Assembly: GCF_013364195.1 (NCBI RefSeq)
Contig: NZ_CP054918.1
Coordinates: 3,089,001 to 3,153,000 of the forward strand
DNA length: 64,000 nucleotides
From: Streptomyces sp. NA04227
Lineage (GTDB): Bacteria > Actinomycetota > Actinomycetes > Streptomycetales > Streptomycetaceae
Direction of reading: 5' to 3'
The notes below the pieces were generated by a model. It was given only the letters and a program-made list of their open reading frames with translations, was not told the DNA's origin and did not search any database. Made by a program: the position numbers and the translations under genes. This document shows positions 49,926 through 58,708 of this stretch, in pieces. Position 1 is the first letter of the stretch; each line of letters begins with the position of its first letter.

Positions 49926-50855
49926 TCAGCCGTCGGCCGCCGCGAACCAGGTGTCGGCCAGGGCGGTCAGGGTCTGCCGCGGCGGTGCGGGCAGTTCGCG
50001 GAGGTACCAGGGCAGATTGCTGTACACGTGCAGCAGGGTGTACGCGAGAAGGTGCGCGGGCTCGAAGCCGCGGCCGTAGGCGCGGCAGAGGCGGGCGAGC
50101 AGGGCCGGGTCGCCGCGGGTGACGAAGAGGCCGACGGCGACGAAGTCGTAGGCCCGGTCGCCGATCATGGCGGGCTCGAAGTCGAAGAGGCCGGTCAGAC
50201 GGCGGTCCGCCGGGTCGATCAGCAGATGCTGGCTCATGAACTCGGTGTGCAGCAGACAGGGCCGCGTCTCCACCGGCAGTTCGACGCCGTCCAGGAACGC
50301 GGGGATCTGCTCCACCCAGGACTCCGGCAGTTTCCGCTCCCGCTGCTGTGCGACGGCGCCCGCCCGCTGCCGCGCCACGAAACCGCCCCAGTCCCCCGGG
50401 CCGAGGAGGTCGGCGAGCGGGGCGGGATCCAGAGCGTGCAACGCGGCGAGGGTCTGACCGGCCTCGGTCACGACCCGCTCGCGTGCGGCGCGCCCGAGTC
50501 CGTCCCAGGCGGTGGCCAGGCCCTCGCCGCGCAGCCGGGACATCCATACGTAACGCCAGCCGTTCTCGTACGTACCCGCGCCCCGCAGTTCGGGTGTCGC
50601 GACGGGCAGCCTGCCCCCGAGGTGGCCGAGCATCGAGGCCTCGGCCACGCCGTCCTGCGCCGCCGCGGCCGGGAAGAGCTTCAGTACGTCGTCGTCGCCC
50701 ACCGCGTAGACCGGCTGGGAGCCCTCCGGGAACCGCACCAGCGGTCGGCCGCCGAGCCCGAGCCGGGCACAGAGGTCCGCGACGCCGGGGCGCATCACGG
50801 CTTCGTCCGGGACGACGGTGTCCCGCTGTTCGTCGGTCTCCACCAGGGGCAGCAT
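49926..50855 (-). CDS. APH-like phosphotransferase
   Basis: 309 residues, ATG with TAGCGT 6 nt upstream (leaderless). Protein-kinase-like fold: VLKLF lysine and FDFEPAMIGDRAYDF (metal-binding Asp). The catalytic loop reads LLHTEFMSQHLLI, so the usual HGDxxxxN is replaced by HTExxxxH. The HTE variant occurs in a subgroup of the aminoglycoside/choline kinase-like family, so it may still be active, perhaps on a small alcohol or another ligand. It stands alone, between mqnD (convergent) and the cold-shock gene. Confidence 0.82.
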   Translation of the reverse strand: MLPLVETDEQRDTVVPDEAVMRPGVADLCARLGLGGRPLVRFPEGSQPVYAVGDDDVLKLFPAAAAQDGVAEASMLGHLGGRLPVATPELRGAGTYENGWRYVWMSRLRGEGLATAWDGLGRAARERVVTEAGQTLAALHALDPAPLADLLGPGDWGGFVARQRAGAVAQQRERKLPESWVEQIPAFLDGVELPVETRPCLLHTEFMSQHLLIDPADRRLTGLFDFEPAMIGDRAYDFVAVGLFVTRGDPALLARLCRAYGRGFEPAHLLAYTLLHVYSNLPWYLRELPAPPRQTLTALADTWFAAADG

Positions 50856-50861
50856 GCGCGC

Positions 50862-50867
50862 ACGCTA
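50862..50867 (-). promoter_or_regulatory. -10 element (TAGCGT) of the phosphotransferase gene
   Basis: TAGCGT on the minus strand ends 6 nt before the ATG at 50855; no Shine-Dalgarno. Confidence 0.55.
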
Positions 50868-50975
50868 GAGCGCCGCACGTCACAGCGGCAACGGAGATTC
50901 TCCGCACGGGCCGCCTCGTACGCGGGCATGTGGGCGCCCGTGTACGGGACTTGAGCCGCGACATCGCGACGAGAA

Positions 50976-51010
50976 CGGTCAACAGGTCGTTCTCTGAACC
51001 CTGTTGACCG
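50976..51010 (-). terminator. hairpin downstream of the cold-shock gene
   Basis: Perfect 11-bp stem (CGGTCAACAGG at 50976-50986, complement at 51000-51010), 13-nt loop, about 70 bp after the cold-shock stop. A terminator is likeliest; an operator for the phosphotransferase is possible. Confidence 0.55.
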
Positions 51011-51081
51011 CTCTCGTACGCCGGAGCCGAAGTGAGCGGACGTCTGTAGCGCCTCGCGCCGTAGCGCCGGAAGTCCGTGGG

Positions 51082-51465
51082 TCAGACGTCCAGTTGGTCG
51101 GCGACCGCGCGCAGCAGACCGGCGATCTGTTTTCCGGCGGCCTTGTCCGGGTAGCGGCCCTTCTCGAGCGAGGGAGTGATGTTCTCGAGGAGGGTGGTCA
51201 AGTCCTGCACGATGGAGGCGAGTTCGTCGGGCTTACGGCGCTGGGCCGCGGCGACCGAGGGCGCCGGGTCGAGCAGCGTCACCGAAAGCGCCTGGTCCCC
51301 GCGCTGGCCCGCGACCACACCGAACTCGACGCGCTGGCCCGGCTTCAGGCTGTCTACGTCGTCGGGGAGTACGGAGGAGTGCACGAAGACGTCGCCGCCG
51401 TCGTCGCGGGAGAGAAAGCCGAAGCCCTTCTCGCTGTTGAACCATTTGACCTTGCCGGTGGGCAT
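51082..51465 (-). CDS. cold-shock domain protein
   Basis: 127 residues, ATG with GAGGA upstream. Residues 1-65 are a cold-shock domain with RNP1 (KGFGFL) and RNP2 (VFVHS). A C-terminal extension of about 60 residues (KPDELASIVQDLTTLLENITPSLEKGRYPDKAAGKQIAGLLRAVADQL) is helical. This long form is widespread in Streptomyces. It binds single-stranded RNA or DNA and may help mRNA folding. A long 5' leader with a GCGGGCC/GGCCCGC-type hairpin precedes it. Confidence 0.93.
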   Translation of the reverse strand: MPTGKVKWFNSEKGFGFLSRDDGGDVFVHSSVLPDDVDSLKPGQRVEFGVVAGQRGDQALSVTLLDPAPSVAAAQRRKPDELASIVQDLTTLLENITPSLEKGRYPDKAAGKQIAGLLRAVADQLDV

Positions 51466-51645
51466 GAAGTCAGTCCTCGTCTTCGTACTCGATGTTCGTC
51501 TGTGCCGTTGTCGGCCGTGCAAAAGGTGCCCGGAGAGCAGGAGAGCGGGCCACGGGGCCCGCCGGGAACCGGAAAACAATGATCCCCGAGCCGACGGCGG
51601 GACGCCGCCGGTTTCTTCCTCCGGGCTGGGAACTACCCTGGTCCG

Positions 51646-51957
51646 GTGCGAGACAAAACCACGGACACATCCCCGGACAACTCCACGGGCGGCCCAGGCG
51701 ACGCCACGGACGGCGACGTCGGCCCCGGCGAGAAGCTGGTACGCATCGGAGCGGCCGTCTTCGCCGTGGGCATGATCGCCACTGTCGTCACCGTGGTCCC
51801 CCTGCTCCTGGACACCACACCGTTCCCCACGTTCATGTTCCTGCTCAGCATGCTCATGGGCGTCGGCTTCCTGATCTCCGGCATCGGCCTGATCCAGTCG
51901 ATCTCCGCCCAGCGCCGCGCGGCCCGCACCGCGCGGGAGGCGCGCGCCGGACGGTAG
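51646..51957 (+). CDS. small two-span membrane protein
   Basis: 103 residues. GTG with TACCCT ending 6 nt upstream and no Shine-Dalgarno, so leaderless. An acidic Thr/Asp/Gly-rich N-terminus, two membrane helices (GAAVFAVGMIATVVTVVPLLL; FMFLLSMLMGVGFLISGIGLI) and a basic Arg/Ala tail. No family name recognised. Divergent from the cold-shock gene. Confidence 0.75.
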   Translation: MRDKTTDTSPDNSTGGPGDATDGDVGPGEKLVRIGAAVFAVGMIATVVTVVPLLLDTTPFPTFMFLLSMLMGVGFLISGIGLIQSISAQRRAARTAREARAGR

Positions 51958-52085
51958 GGCGACGGACAGCAGGGCGGCGGGGACGGCTGGAAGTCGTGCA
52001 GTAGGCGGCTGACAGTAAGGACGCCGCCGGGCAGGCAGTCGTCGGGCGGCGGGCAGCAGCGGAACCAGCGCGGCGGCGGGGCGGC

Positions 52086-52724
52086 TCAGCCCGTGTACCC
52101 GGCGAACCACTGCGGGAAGCCGGTCAGGTCGTCGAGCAGTACGTCGGCGCCCTCGGCCCGCAGCTCCGCGGGGCTGCACGGCCCCGTCGGCACCGAGACG
52201 GCCAGCGCGCCCGCGGTGTGCGCGCCGCGTACGTCGGCGGTGTGATCGCCCACGTACACCGTGGCCCCGTGCTCGCGCAGCGCCACCGACTTCGCCTCCG
52301 CCCACAGCCAGCCGATCAGCGCGTCGGGCTCCAGGCCGAGGTGGGTCAGGTGCAGCTCGGCGAGCGGCTGGGACTTGGCGGTCACCACGATCGCGCGCCC
52401 GCCCCGCTCTCGTACGGCGGCCAACGCCTCCTGCGCGCCCGGCAGCGCCTTGCTGGTGGCGATCGCGGTCTCCGGGTAGATCGCGCGGTAGCGGTCGGCG
52501 GTCTCCTTGATGGCCTCGTCGGGGAACCAGTGCGCGAGTTCCTGTTCCAGCGGCGGGCCGAGGCGGCTGACCGCGAGGTCGGCGTCGATGTAGGTGCCGG
52601 TCTCCGCGGAGAGGGCACGGTAGGTCGCGTGGATGCCCGGCCGGGTGTCGACCAGGGTCATGTCGAGGTCGAAGCCGACAGTGGGGGCGACGGAAGAGGC
52701 AGCGGCGTAGCTGGGGGTAGCCAT
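52086..52724 (-). CDS. HAD-family phosphatase
   Basis: 212 residues, ATG. Catalytic motif I FDLDMTLVDT (Asp19 and Asp21), motif II VVTAKS, motif IV YVGDHTADVRGA; a cap domain between I and II. Length and motifs resemble the phosphoglycolate phosphatase-like branch. CAGAAT 7 nt upstream may be a leaderless promoter. The substrate is unknown. Confidence 0.9.
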   Translation of the reverse strand: MATPSYAAASSVAPTVGFDLDMTLVDTRPGIHATYRALSAETGTYIDADLAVSRLGPPLEQELAHWFPDEAIKETADRYRAIYPETAIATSKALPGAQEALAAVRERGGRAIVVTAKSQPLAELHLTHLGLEPDALIGWLWAEAKSVALREHGATVYVGDHTADVRGAHTAGALAVSVPTGPCSPAELRAEGADVLLDDLTGFPQWFAGYTG

Positions 52725-52899
52725 GGGGCCGATTCTGCCGAGCGGGGACGGGGGCGGATCGACCGGGGGGCCGCAGCCACCCGCCGGTACGGGACGCGTC
52801 TGCCGGGGTTCATCTTCCGCTTGCTTGCTGCTTGCGCTCGCTTGCGGGTTCCGGTGGGTCGTGAGTACCGGTGGCTCGCCCCACCCCCGCCCCTCCCGC

Positions 52900-54429
52900 T
52901 CACTTCCCGCGCTGCGACCGCCACACGACGAAGAGTGCGGAGGTGATCGCGGCGGCCCGCAGCACCCACGGCCAGGTCTCGGCGATCGCGTCGCTCATCT
53001 GGCCTTCCGCGATGGCCTCGCCCCAGCGGCCCCGGGACCGGCCCCACAGCCAGACGCAGCCGCCCGCGAGGCTGAGGCCGGGCAGGACGAGGACCGCGGC
53101 CTTCGCCTCGGCCCGGGTCAGCTTCCGCGAGAGCCAGACAAGGAGCCAGCCCACGCCGAGGGCGACGGGCTCACCGGCCACCGCGCCCGCGAACAGCGTG
53201 GCGGCGGCGAGCAGCAGCAGCGGGTTGCGCCAGCCGCCCACCGGCAGCCGCATCCGGCGCCGGGAGCCTGCCTCCTCACCGTCGTCCGCGTCGGCCTCGT
53301 CGTCCGCGGCCTCGTCCTCGACGGGCGCCGACCCGGCGGCCTTGCCCGCGTCGCCCTTGGACAGGTCGGCCTTCTGCGGCGGCGGCTTCAGTATCTCGGG
53401 GATCTCGATCCCGCCGACGAAGCCGGGCACCCGCTCCCCCGGCCCGAGGGGGTTGCCGTCGACCCGCCACCAGTCGGGCTCGGGCCCGCCGCGACCGATC
53501 TCGTCGAGGCCCGCCAGATGCGGCGGCGAGGGCACGTCCGAGAGTGGCTGGGCAATGTGGACACCGTCGTCGGAGCCGGTACGCGGACGGGGCGCACGAC
53601 GGCGCAGTCCGCGCGGCAGCAACCCGTGCGGTTCCTGCGGTTCCTGTGCTCCGTGCGAGCCGTGCGGCCCCTGTGAGGAGTCCTCGTCCGGCCGCCCGTC
53701 GCCGCCCCGGTCCCTGCCCTTGCCTTTGCCCTTGCCGCCCGGCCCGGTCCCGTCCTCGTCGTTGCCCCGCACCCGGCCCAGCGCACCGAGTCCGCTCAGC
53801 CCGCCGAGCCCGTTCTTGCCGCCGAGCCCGGCCAGCCCGCTCAGCCCGTCGAGCAGCGAGCGCCGGGGGCTCGACGTCTCGGTGAATCCGCTGCGACCTC
53901 CGCCGCCTACGCCGCCTCCGCCTCCGCCCCCGTCACCCACGCGCTGCACGGGCACGGCGGCACCCGCCGACACACCACCGCGCCCACCCCGCCCAGAACC
54001 GGAACCGGAACCGGATCCAGAACCCGAACCGGAGCCAGTTCCGGAGCCCCTTCCGGAACCCGAGCCATCACCATCCTCGTAAGCACTACCAGCACCGCCC
54101 CCGGAATCCCGCCCAAAACCAGAACCGTAATCAGCCCCCGAACCGGAACCAGACCCGGAACCGAACCCGGAGTCGGAACCGGAACCGGAACCGGACCCGC
54201 CCCCACCCCCCGCCGCCGAAACCAGATCATCCGGATCACCAAGCCGGGCCAACAACCGGCGGACCGCCGCCGGGTTGTCCTCGGAGGTTCTCGCGCGGCT
54301 GCGTTCGATCTCGGTGCGCAGGCCGGAGACCAGCCGCATCCGGTCGGCCGACGGCAGTTGCCGCTGCTGGGCCAGGTCGCCGACCCGGCTCAGATAGTCG
54401 AAGACGAGCTGATCGCTCTCGATCCCCAC
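52900..54429 (-). CDS. membrane protein with long Gly/Ser-repeat region
   Basis: 509 residues from the GTG at 54429, preceded by GGAGGGA at 5 nt. The N-terminus (VFDYLSRVGDLAQQRQLPSADRMRLVSGLRTEIERSRA) is a helical, probably dimerising segment. Residues ~75-170 are Ser/Gly repeats built from a hexanucleotide repeat, followed by charged and Gly-rich low-complexity. The C-terminal ~140 residues hold about three to four membrane helices. No function recognised. The ribosome site and start codon are part of a 20-bp tandem duplication. It is divergent from the helicase-associated-domain gene. Confidence 0.75.
   Translation of the reverse strand: MGIESDQLVFDYLSRVGDLAQQRQLPSADRMRLVSGLRTEIERSRARTSEDNPAAVRRLLARLGDPDDLVSAAGGGGGSGSGSGSDSGFGSGSGSGSGADYGSGFGRDSGGGAGSAYEDGDGSGSGRGSGTGSGSGSGSGSGSGSGRGGRGGVSAGAAVPVQRVGDGGGGGGGVGGGGRSGFTETSSPRRSLLDGLSGLAGLGGKNGLGGLSGLGALGRVRGNDEDGTGPGGKGKGKGRDRGGDGRPDEDSSQGPHGSHGAQEPQEPHGLLPRGLRRRAPRPRTGSDDGVHIAQPLSDVPSPPHLAGLDEIGRGGPEPDWWRVDGNPLGPGERVPGFVGGIEIPEILKPPPQKADLSKGDAGKAAGSAPVEDEAADDEADADDGEEAGSRRRMRLPVGGWRNPLLLLAAATLFAGAVAGEPVALGVGWLLVWLSRKLTRAEAKAAVLVLPGLSLAGGCVWLWGRSRGRWGEAIAEGQMSDAIAETWPWVLRAAAITSALFVVWRSQRGK
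53990..54205. repeat. CCGGAA-type hexanucleotide repeat tract
   Basis: Degenerate (CCGGAA)n and CCGGAC units encoding Ser-Gly repeats on the minus strand, inside the preceding gene. Confidence 0.8.
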
Positions 54430-54460
54430 GAAGTCCCTCCGATCCCCACGAAGTCCCTCC
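54421..54460. repeat. 20-bp tandem duplication of a ribosome site plus start codon
   Basis: GATCCCCACGAAGTCCCTCC occurs at 54421-54440 and 54441-54460, with a degraded third copy to 54480. On the minus strand each copy carries GGAGGGA-N5-GTG, out of frame with each other. Confidence 0.9.
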
Positions 54461-54611
54461 GGGCCCCTCGAAGTCCCCTTGGGGGCGCGTGCGTTGGCAT
54501 TCCCCGCCGACCGACGGTACCGCGCCGGAGCCGGGCTCCGTGCGTACCGCGCCCGCACGTGGGGGCGCACACACCTGCCCGCGTGCGCCCCCACGTGTCA
54601 CCGGCACCCGC

Positions 54612-54617
54612 TACGGT
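54612..54617 (+). promoter_or_regulatory. -10 element (TACGGT) of the helicase-associated-domain gene
   Basis: Ends 7 nt before the GTG at 54625; no Shine-Dalgarno. Confidence 0.5.
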
Positions 54618-54624
54618 GGGCCGA

Positions 54625-57297
54625 GTGAGCAGTGACGTACCGGCGGCCGGGTCCGCCGTCCCCGAGGGGTACGAGGACGCGGCGGGCAGCGGCGCGCCCC
54701 GCTCGCTCGCCCAGTCCCTGCGCGCACACGACGACGCCGCCCTGGCCGCACTTCTGCGCGCCCGCCCCGATCTGCTCTCGCCCGTGCCGGGCGACATGAG
54801 CCAGCTCGCCGGACGGGCGGGCACCCGTGCCTCCGTGGTCCGCGCGGTGGAGCGCCTGGACCGGTTCGCCCTGCAGACCGCCGAGGCCCTGGCGGTCGCC
54901 CCCGACCCGGCCACGTACGAGGAACTGCTCGGTCTGATGGCGGGCAGCGAACCGGATCAGCGGGTGGCGAAGGCGCTGCCGCGTGCGCTCGGCACGCTGC
55001 GCGAGCAGGCACTGGTCTGGGGTGAGCCGGACCGGCTCCGCCTGGTCCGCACGGCGCGCGAACTGCTCGCGCCCAGCCCGCAGCACCCCTCCCCGACCGG
55101 GCTCGGGCCGACCGTCGCCGAGGCGGCCGCCGGGATGTCGCCGGGCCGGGTGCAGGAGATCGTGACCGCGGCCGGGCTCGCGCGTACGCACGACTCGGTG
55201 TCCGCCACGGCCGCGCTCACCGGACTGTTCACCGACCCCGGGCGGATGGCCGCCCTGCTCGCCGACGCCCCGGCGGCCGCGCACGAGGTACTGCAGCGGC
55301 TCACCTGGGGCCCGCCCTACGGCAAGGTCACCGCGGAACCGGCCGCCCATCTGCGCTGGCTGCTCGACCGCGGACTGCTGCTGCCCTCCCCCAGACTTCG
55401 TCCGGGGGGACCCCCATCACCGGGCACCGTGGTGCTGCCCCGCGAGGCCGCCCTGCATCTGCGCGCGGGCCGGGCGCACCGCGCCACCGACCCCGAGCCG
55501 CCCGAGCCCGCCGCGGTCGGTACGTACGGCGCGCGGGTGGTGGACGCGACGGCCGCCGGGCAGGCGCAGACGGCGCTGGCCACCGTCGAGGAACTGCTGC
55601 GCGACTGGGACGAGGGCGGCCCCTCGGTACTGCGCGCGGGCGGACTGAGCGTGCGCGACCTCAAGCGCACCGCCAACGCCCTGGACGTCACCGAGCAGTT
55701 GGCCGCCTTCTGGGTCGAACTCGCCTTCTGCGCGGGCCTGTTGGCCTCCGACGGCGAAGCCGACGAACGTTTCGCGGCCACCCCCGCCTACGACGAATGG
55801 CGTGAACTGCCCGACTCCGCCCGCTGGTCCGCCCTGGTCGCCGCCTGGCTGACGGCCACCCGTGCGCCGGGCCTGGTCGGCGGACGGGACGCCAAGGACC
55901 GCACCCTGTCGGCGCTCGGCCCGGGCCTGGACCGCTCGGCGGCGCCCGAAGTACGCCACCGCGTACTGGAGTTGCTGGCCGCCCTGCCCGAAGGCACCGC
56001 CCCCGCACCGGAGTCGGTGCTCGCCCGCCTCGCCTGGGAGCGCCCCCTGCGCGGCGCGGCCACCCCGGGCCGGGGCGCGGGCGAGGGCCGCACCGAACAG
56101 ACGGGCCGTACGGACGCGGCGGACCGTACGGACACAGCGCTCCACGCGGACCCCGGCGCGCCGGACGAGTCACGCACCCGCCAGGACGATCTGCGCTCCC
56201 GGCTCGCCCGCTGGACCCTCCAGGAGGCCGAACTCCTCGGTGTGACCGGGCGGGGCGCCCTGTCCGCGCACGGCAGGGAACTGCTCGTGGGCGAGGGCAG
56301 GGGACCGGCCCGAAGCCGCGAAGAGGCGACGGGTTCGGGCGTCGTGAGCGCGGTCTCGGCGGCCGTGGCGGCGGACCGTGCGGCCCGGCTGCTCGCGCCG
56401 CTGCTGCCGGAGCCCGTCGACGAAGTACTGCTCCAGGCGGACCTGACCGCCGTCGCGCCCGGCCCGCTGCGGCGGCCGCTCGCCCACACGCTGAGCGTGC
56501 TGGCCGACGTCGAGTCCAAGGGCGGCGCCACCGTCTACCGCTTCACCCCGGGCTCGGTGCGCCGCGCCCTGGACGCCGGGCACGCCGCCGCCGAACTGCA
56601 CGCCTTCCTCGCCGCGCACTCGCGCACCCCGGTGCCGCAGCCGCTGGCGTATCTGATCGACGACGTCGCCCGCCGCCACGGCCACCTGCGGATCGGCGCC
56701 GCCTCGGCGTACGTACGCTGCGACGACGAGTCCGTACTCGGCGAGATCATCGCCGACCGCCGCAGCCAGGCACTGCGGCTGCGGCGGCTCGCGCCGACCG
56801 TGCTCGTCGCGCAGACCGACCCGGCCACCCTGCTCGAAGGGCTGCGGTCGATGGGCTTCGCCCCGGCCGCCGAGTCCCCCGAGGGCGATGTCCTGGTCAG
56901 CCGCGCCGACTCGCACCGCACCGGCCCGCGCACCCCGCCGGAACCGGTGCCGGAGGGCCCGCCGCTGCCGGACGCCACCCTGCTGCGGGCCGCCGTACGC
57001 GCCATCCGCGCGGGCGACCTCGCCGCCACCGTCCCGCGCCGCGAGGTGCCCGAGCAGTCCGGCGAGCTCCCGCGCACCAGCTCGGCGGAGACCCTGGCCA
57101 CCATGCAGGCGGCGGTGCTCACCAACGAAGCGCTGTGGATCGGGTACGTCAACGCCGAGGGCACCGCGAGCCAGCGGGTGATCGCCCCGATCCGCGTCGA
57201 GGGCGGCTTCGTCACGGCCTTCGACCACACCGCCGACGAGGTACGGACGTACCCGCTGCACCGCATCACCGGGGTCGCGGAGCTCGCCGGGGGCTGA
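54625..57297 (+). CDS. helicase-associated (Helicase_C_3, XPB/Ssl2 N-terminal-like) domain protein
   Basis: 890 residues from GTG (MSSDVPAAGS). The N-terminal part RSLAQSLRAHDDAALAALLRARPDLLSPVPGDMSQLAGRAGTRASVVRAVERLDRFALQTAEAL and the C-terminal WIGYVNAEGTASQRVI/PIRVEGGFVTAFDHTADEVRTYPLHRITGV mark a widespread actinobacterial family, with a WYL-like end. No helicase Walker motifs are present, so it is an accessory rather than an ATPase; such proteins are usually encoded beside an XPB-type DNA helicase, which is not visible here. A palindromic repeat seems inserted in frame near residue 260. Confidence 0.85.
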   Translation: MSSDVPAAGSAVPEGYEDAAGSGAPRSLAQSLRAHDDAALAALLRARPDLLSPVPGDMSQLAGRAGTRASVVRAVERLDRFALQTAEALAVAPDPATYEELLGLMAGSEPDQRVAKALPRALGTLREQALVWGEPDRLRLVRTARELLAPSPQHPSPTGLGPTVAEAAAGMSPGRVQEIVTAAGLARTHDSVSATAALTGLFTDPGRMAALLADAPAAAHEVLQRLTWGPPYGKVTAEPAAHLRWLLDRGLLLPSPRLRPGGPPSPGTVVLPREAALHLRAGRAHRATDPEPPEPAAVGTYGARVVDATAAGQAQTALATVEELLRDWDEGGPSVLRAGGLSVRDLKRTANALDVTEQLAAFWVELAFCAGLLASDGEADERFAATPAYDEWRELPDSARWSALVAAWLTATRAPGLVGGRDAKDRTLSALGPGLDRSAAPEVRHRVLELLAALPEGTAPAPESVLARLAWERPLRGAATPGRGAGEGRTEQTGRTDAADRTDTALHADPGAPDESRTRQDDLRSRLARWTLQEAELLGVTGRGALSAHGRELLVGEGRGPARSREEATGSGVVSAVSAAVAADRAARLLAPLLPEPVDEVLLQADLTAVAPGPLRRPLAHTLSVLADVESKGGATVYRFTPGSVRRALDAGHAAAELHAFLAAHSRTPVPQPLAYLIDDVARRHGHLRIGAASAYVRCDDESVLGEIIADRRSQALRLRRLAPTVLVAQTDPATLLEGLRSMGFAPAAESPEGDVLVSRADSHRTGPRTPPEPVPEGPPLPDATLLRAAVRAIRAGDLAATVPRREVPEQSGELPRTSSAETLATMQAAVLTNEALWIGYVNAEGTASQRVIAPIRVEGGFVTAFDHTADEVRTYPLHRITGVAELAGG

Positions 57298-57542
57298 CCC
57301 CGCGGCTCGACCAGGCCGACCGGGGCGATCCCCGCGCCCGACGTCCACCTCGGGCTACGACCCTGCTCCACCGCAGGTCACCGGCGATTTCCCGGCCCCC
57401 GCCCACCTCTCCCGTGCGACTTTCGTCCGCGTCCTCCCACCTACGAGGGAGGAGATTCGCAGACCTCAGCGGGACGCCCGGGGCCCTCCCCGGCTGGGAG
57501 TGTCGAAGCAGTGAGGCACTCCCGAGCGATGAGGTACTTCCC

Positions 57543-58706
57543 GTGTCCATCCCCCACCCCCCGAGCAGCGGTACGGCCACCGCACAGCCGCAGTACGGAC
57601 AGCCGCCGCAGGCAGCCCGGCCGCAGACCGCACCGCCGCAGACAGCAGCGCCCCAGACCGACGGCTCGACCATGGTCCTGACCGGCGGCAACCGGATCGA
57701 GGGCCGTTCGATCGAGATCGACGGTCTGACCAAGCGCTACGGCGAGAAGACCGTCGTCGACAATCTGAGCTTCACGGTGCGTCCCGGCATCGTCACCGGC
57801 TTCCTGGGCCCCAACGGCGCGGGCAAGTCCACCACGATGCGCATGATGCTCGGACTGGACCGTCCCACCGCGGGCGGCGTCCGGATCGACGGCAAGCCGT
57901 ACCCGCTCCTGAAGGACCCGCTGAAGTACATCGGCGCGCTCCTGGACGCCAAGGCGATGCACGGCGGCCGCAGCGCGTACAACCACTTGCTGTGCCTGGC
58001 CCAGAGCAACGGCATCCCGCGGTCGCGGGTGGACGAGGTCATCGACACGGTCGGCCTGACGGCGGTGGCCAAGAAGAAGTCGAAGGGCTTCTCGCTGGGC
58101 ATGGGCCAGCGGCTCGGGATCGCGGGCGCGCTGCTCGGCGATCCGCGGATCCTGATGTTCGACGAGCCGGTCAACGGACTGGACCCCGAGGGCATCCACT
58201 GGATCCGCAACCTGATGAAGTCCCTTGCCGCACAAGGCCGTACCGTCTTCGTCTCCTCCCACCTGATGAGCGAGATGGCACTGACCGCCGACCACCTCGT
58301 CGTCATCGGCCAGGGCCGCCTGCTCGCCGACACCTCCATGGCCGAGTTCATCCGCCAGAACTCCCGCTCCTACGTACGCCTGCGCTCGCCGCAGCAGGAG
58401 CAGCTGCGCGACGTCCTGCACCAGGCGGGCATCCACGCCCAGCCGGCCGGTGACGGCGCGCTGGAGGTCGACGGGGTCGCGGTCGAGCGGCTCGGGGAGA
58501 TCGCCGCCGGACACCACGTCGTCCTGCACGAACTCAGCCCGCAGAAGGCCTCCTTGGAGGAAGCCTTCATGCAACTCACCGCGGAATCCGTGGAGTACCA
58601 CGCCTCCTCGGCGCCGCGCCCCGGCTGGGCACAGGCGAACGGACCGCAGCAGCACGGCGGAGCAGCCCCGCAGGGCGCGCCGCAGCACACCGGAAGGAAG
58701 TTCTGA
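57543..58706 (+). CDS. ABC transporter ATP-binding protein
   Basis: 387 residues, GTG start (GAGG about 10 nt upstream). A Gln/Pro/Ala-rich tail of about 50 residues precedes a complete nucleotide-binding domain: Walker A GPNGAGKST, signature SLGMGQRLGIAGAL, Walker B ILMFDEPVNGLDP, switch SSHLM. The C-terminal ~100 residues are Gln/Pro/Gly-rich at the end. Layout matches the BcrA/NatA-type exporters of small molecules or lantibiotics. Its stop is 2 bp before the permease ATG, so they form an operon. Confidence 0.92.
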   Translation: MSIPHPPSSGTATAQPQYGQPPQAARPQTAPPQTAAPQTDGSTMVLTGGNRIEGRSIEIDGLTKRYGEKTVVDNLSFTVRPGIVTGFLGPNGAGKSTTMRMMLGLDRPTAGGVRIDGKPYPLLKDPLKYIGALLDAKAMHGGRSAYNHLLCLAQSNGIPRSRVDEVIDTVGLTAVAKKKSKGFSLGMGQRLGIAGALLGDPRILMFDEPVNGLDPEGIHWIRNLMKSLAAQGRTVFVSSHLMSEMALTADHLVVIGQGRLLADTSMAEFIRQNSRSYVRLRSPQQEQLRDVLHQAGIHAQPAGDGALEVDGVAVERLGEIAAGHHVVLHELSPQKASLEEAFMQLTAESVEYHASSAPRPGWAQANGPQQHGGAAPQGAPQHTGRKF

Positions 58707-58708
58707 TC

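Noticed and set aside
52816..52850. GCTTGCTGCTTGC-type repeat near the Gly/Ser-repeat gene as an additional mobile element
   Set aside because: Only two to three imperfect units, no inverted ends and no target duplication; simple slippage sequence.
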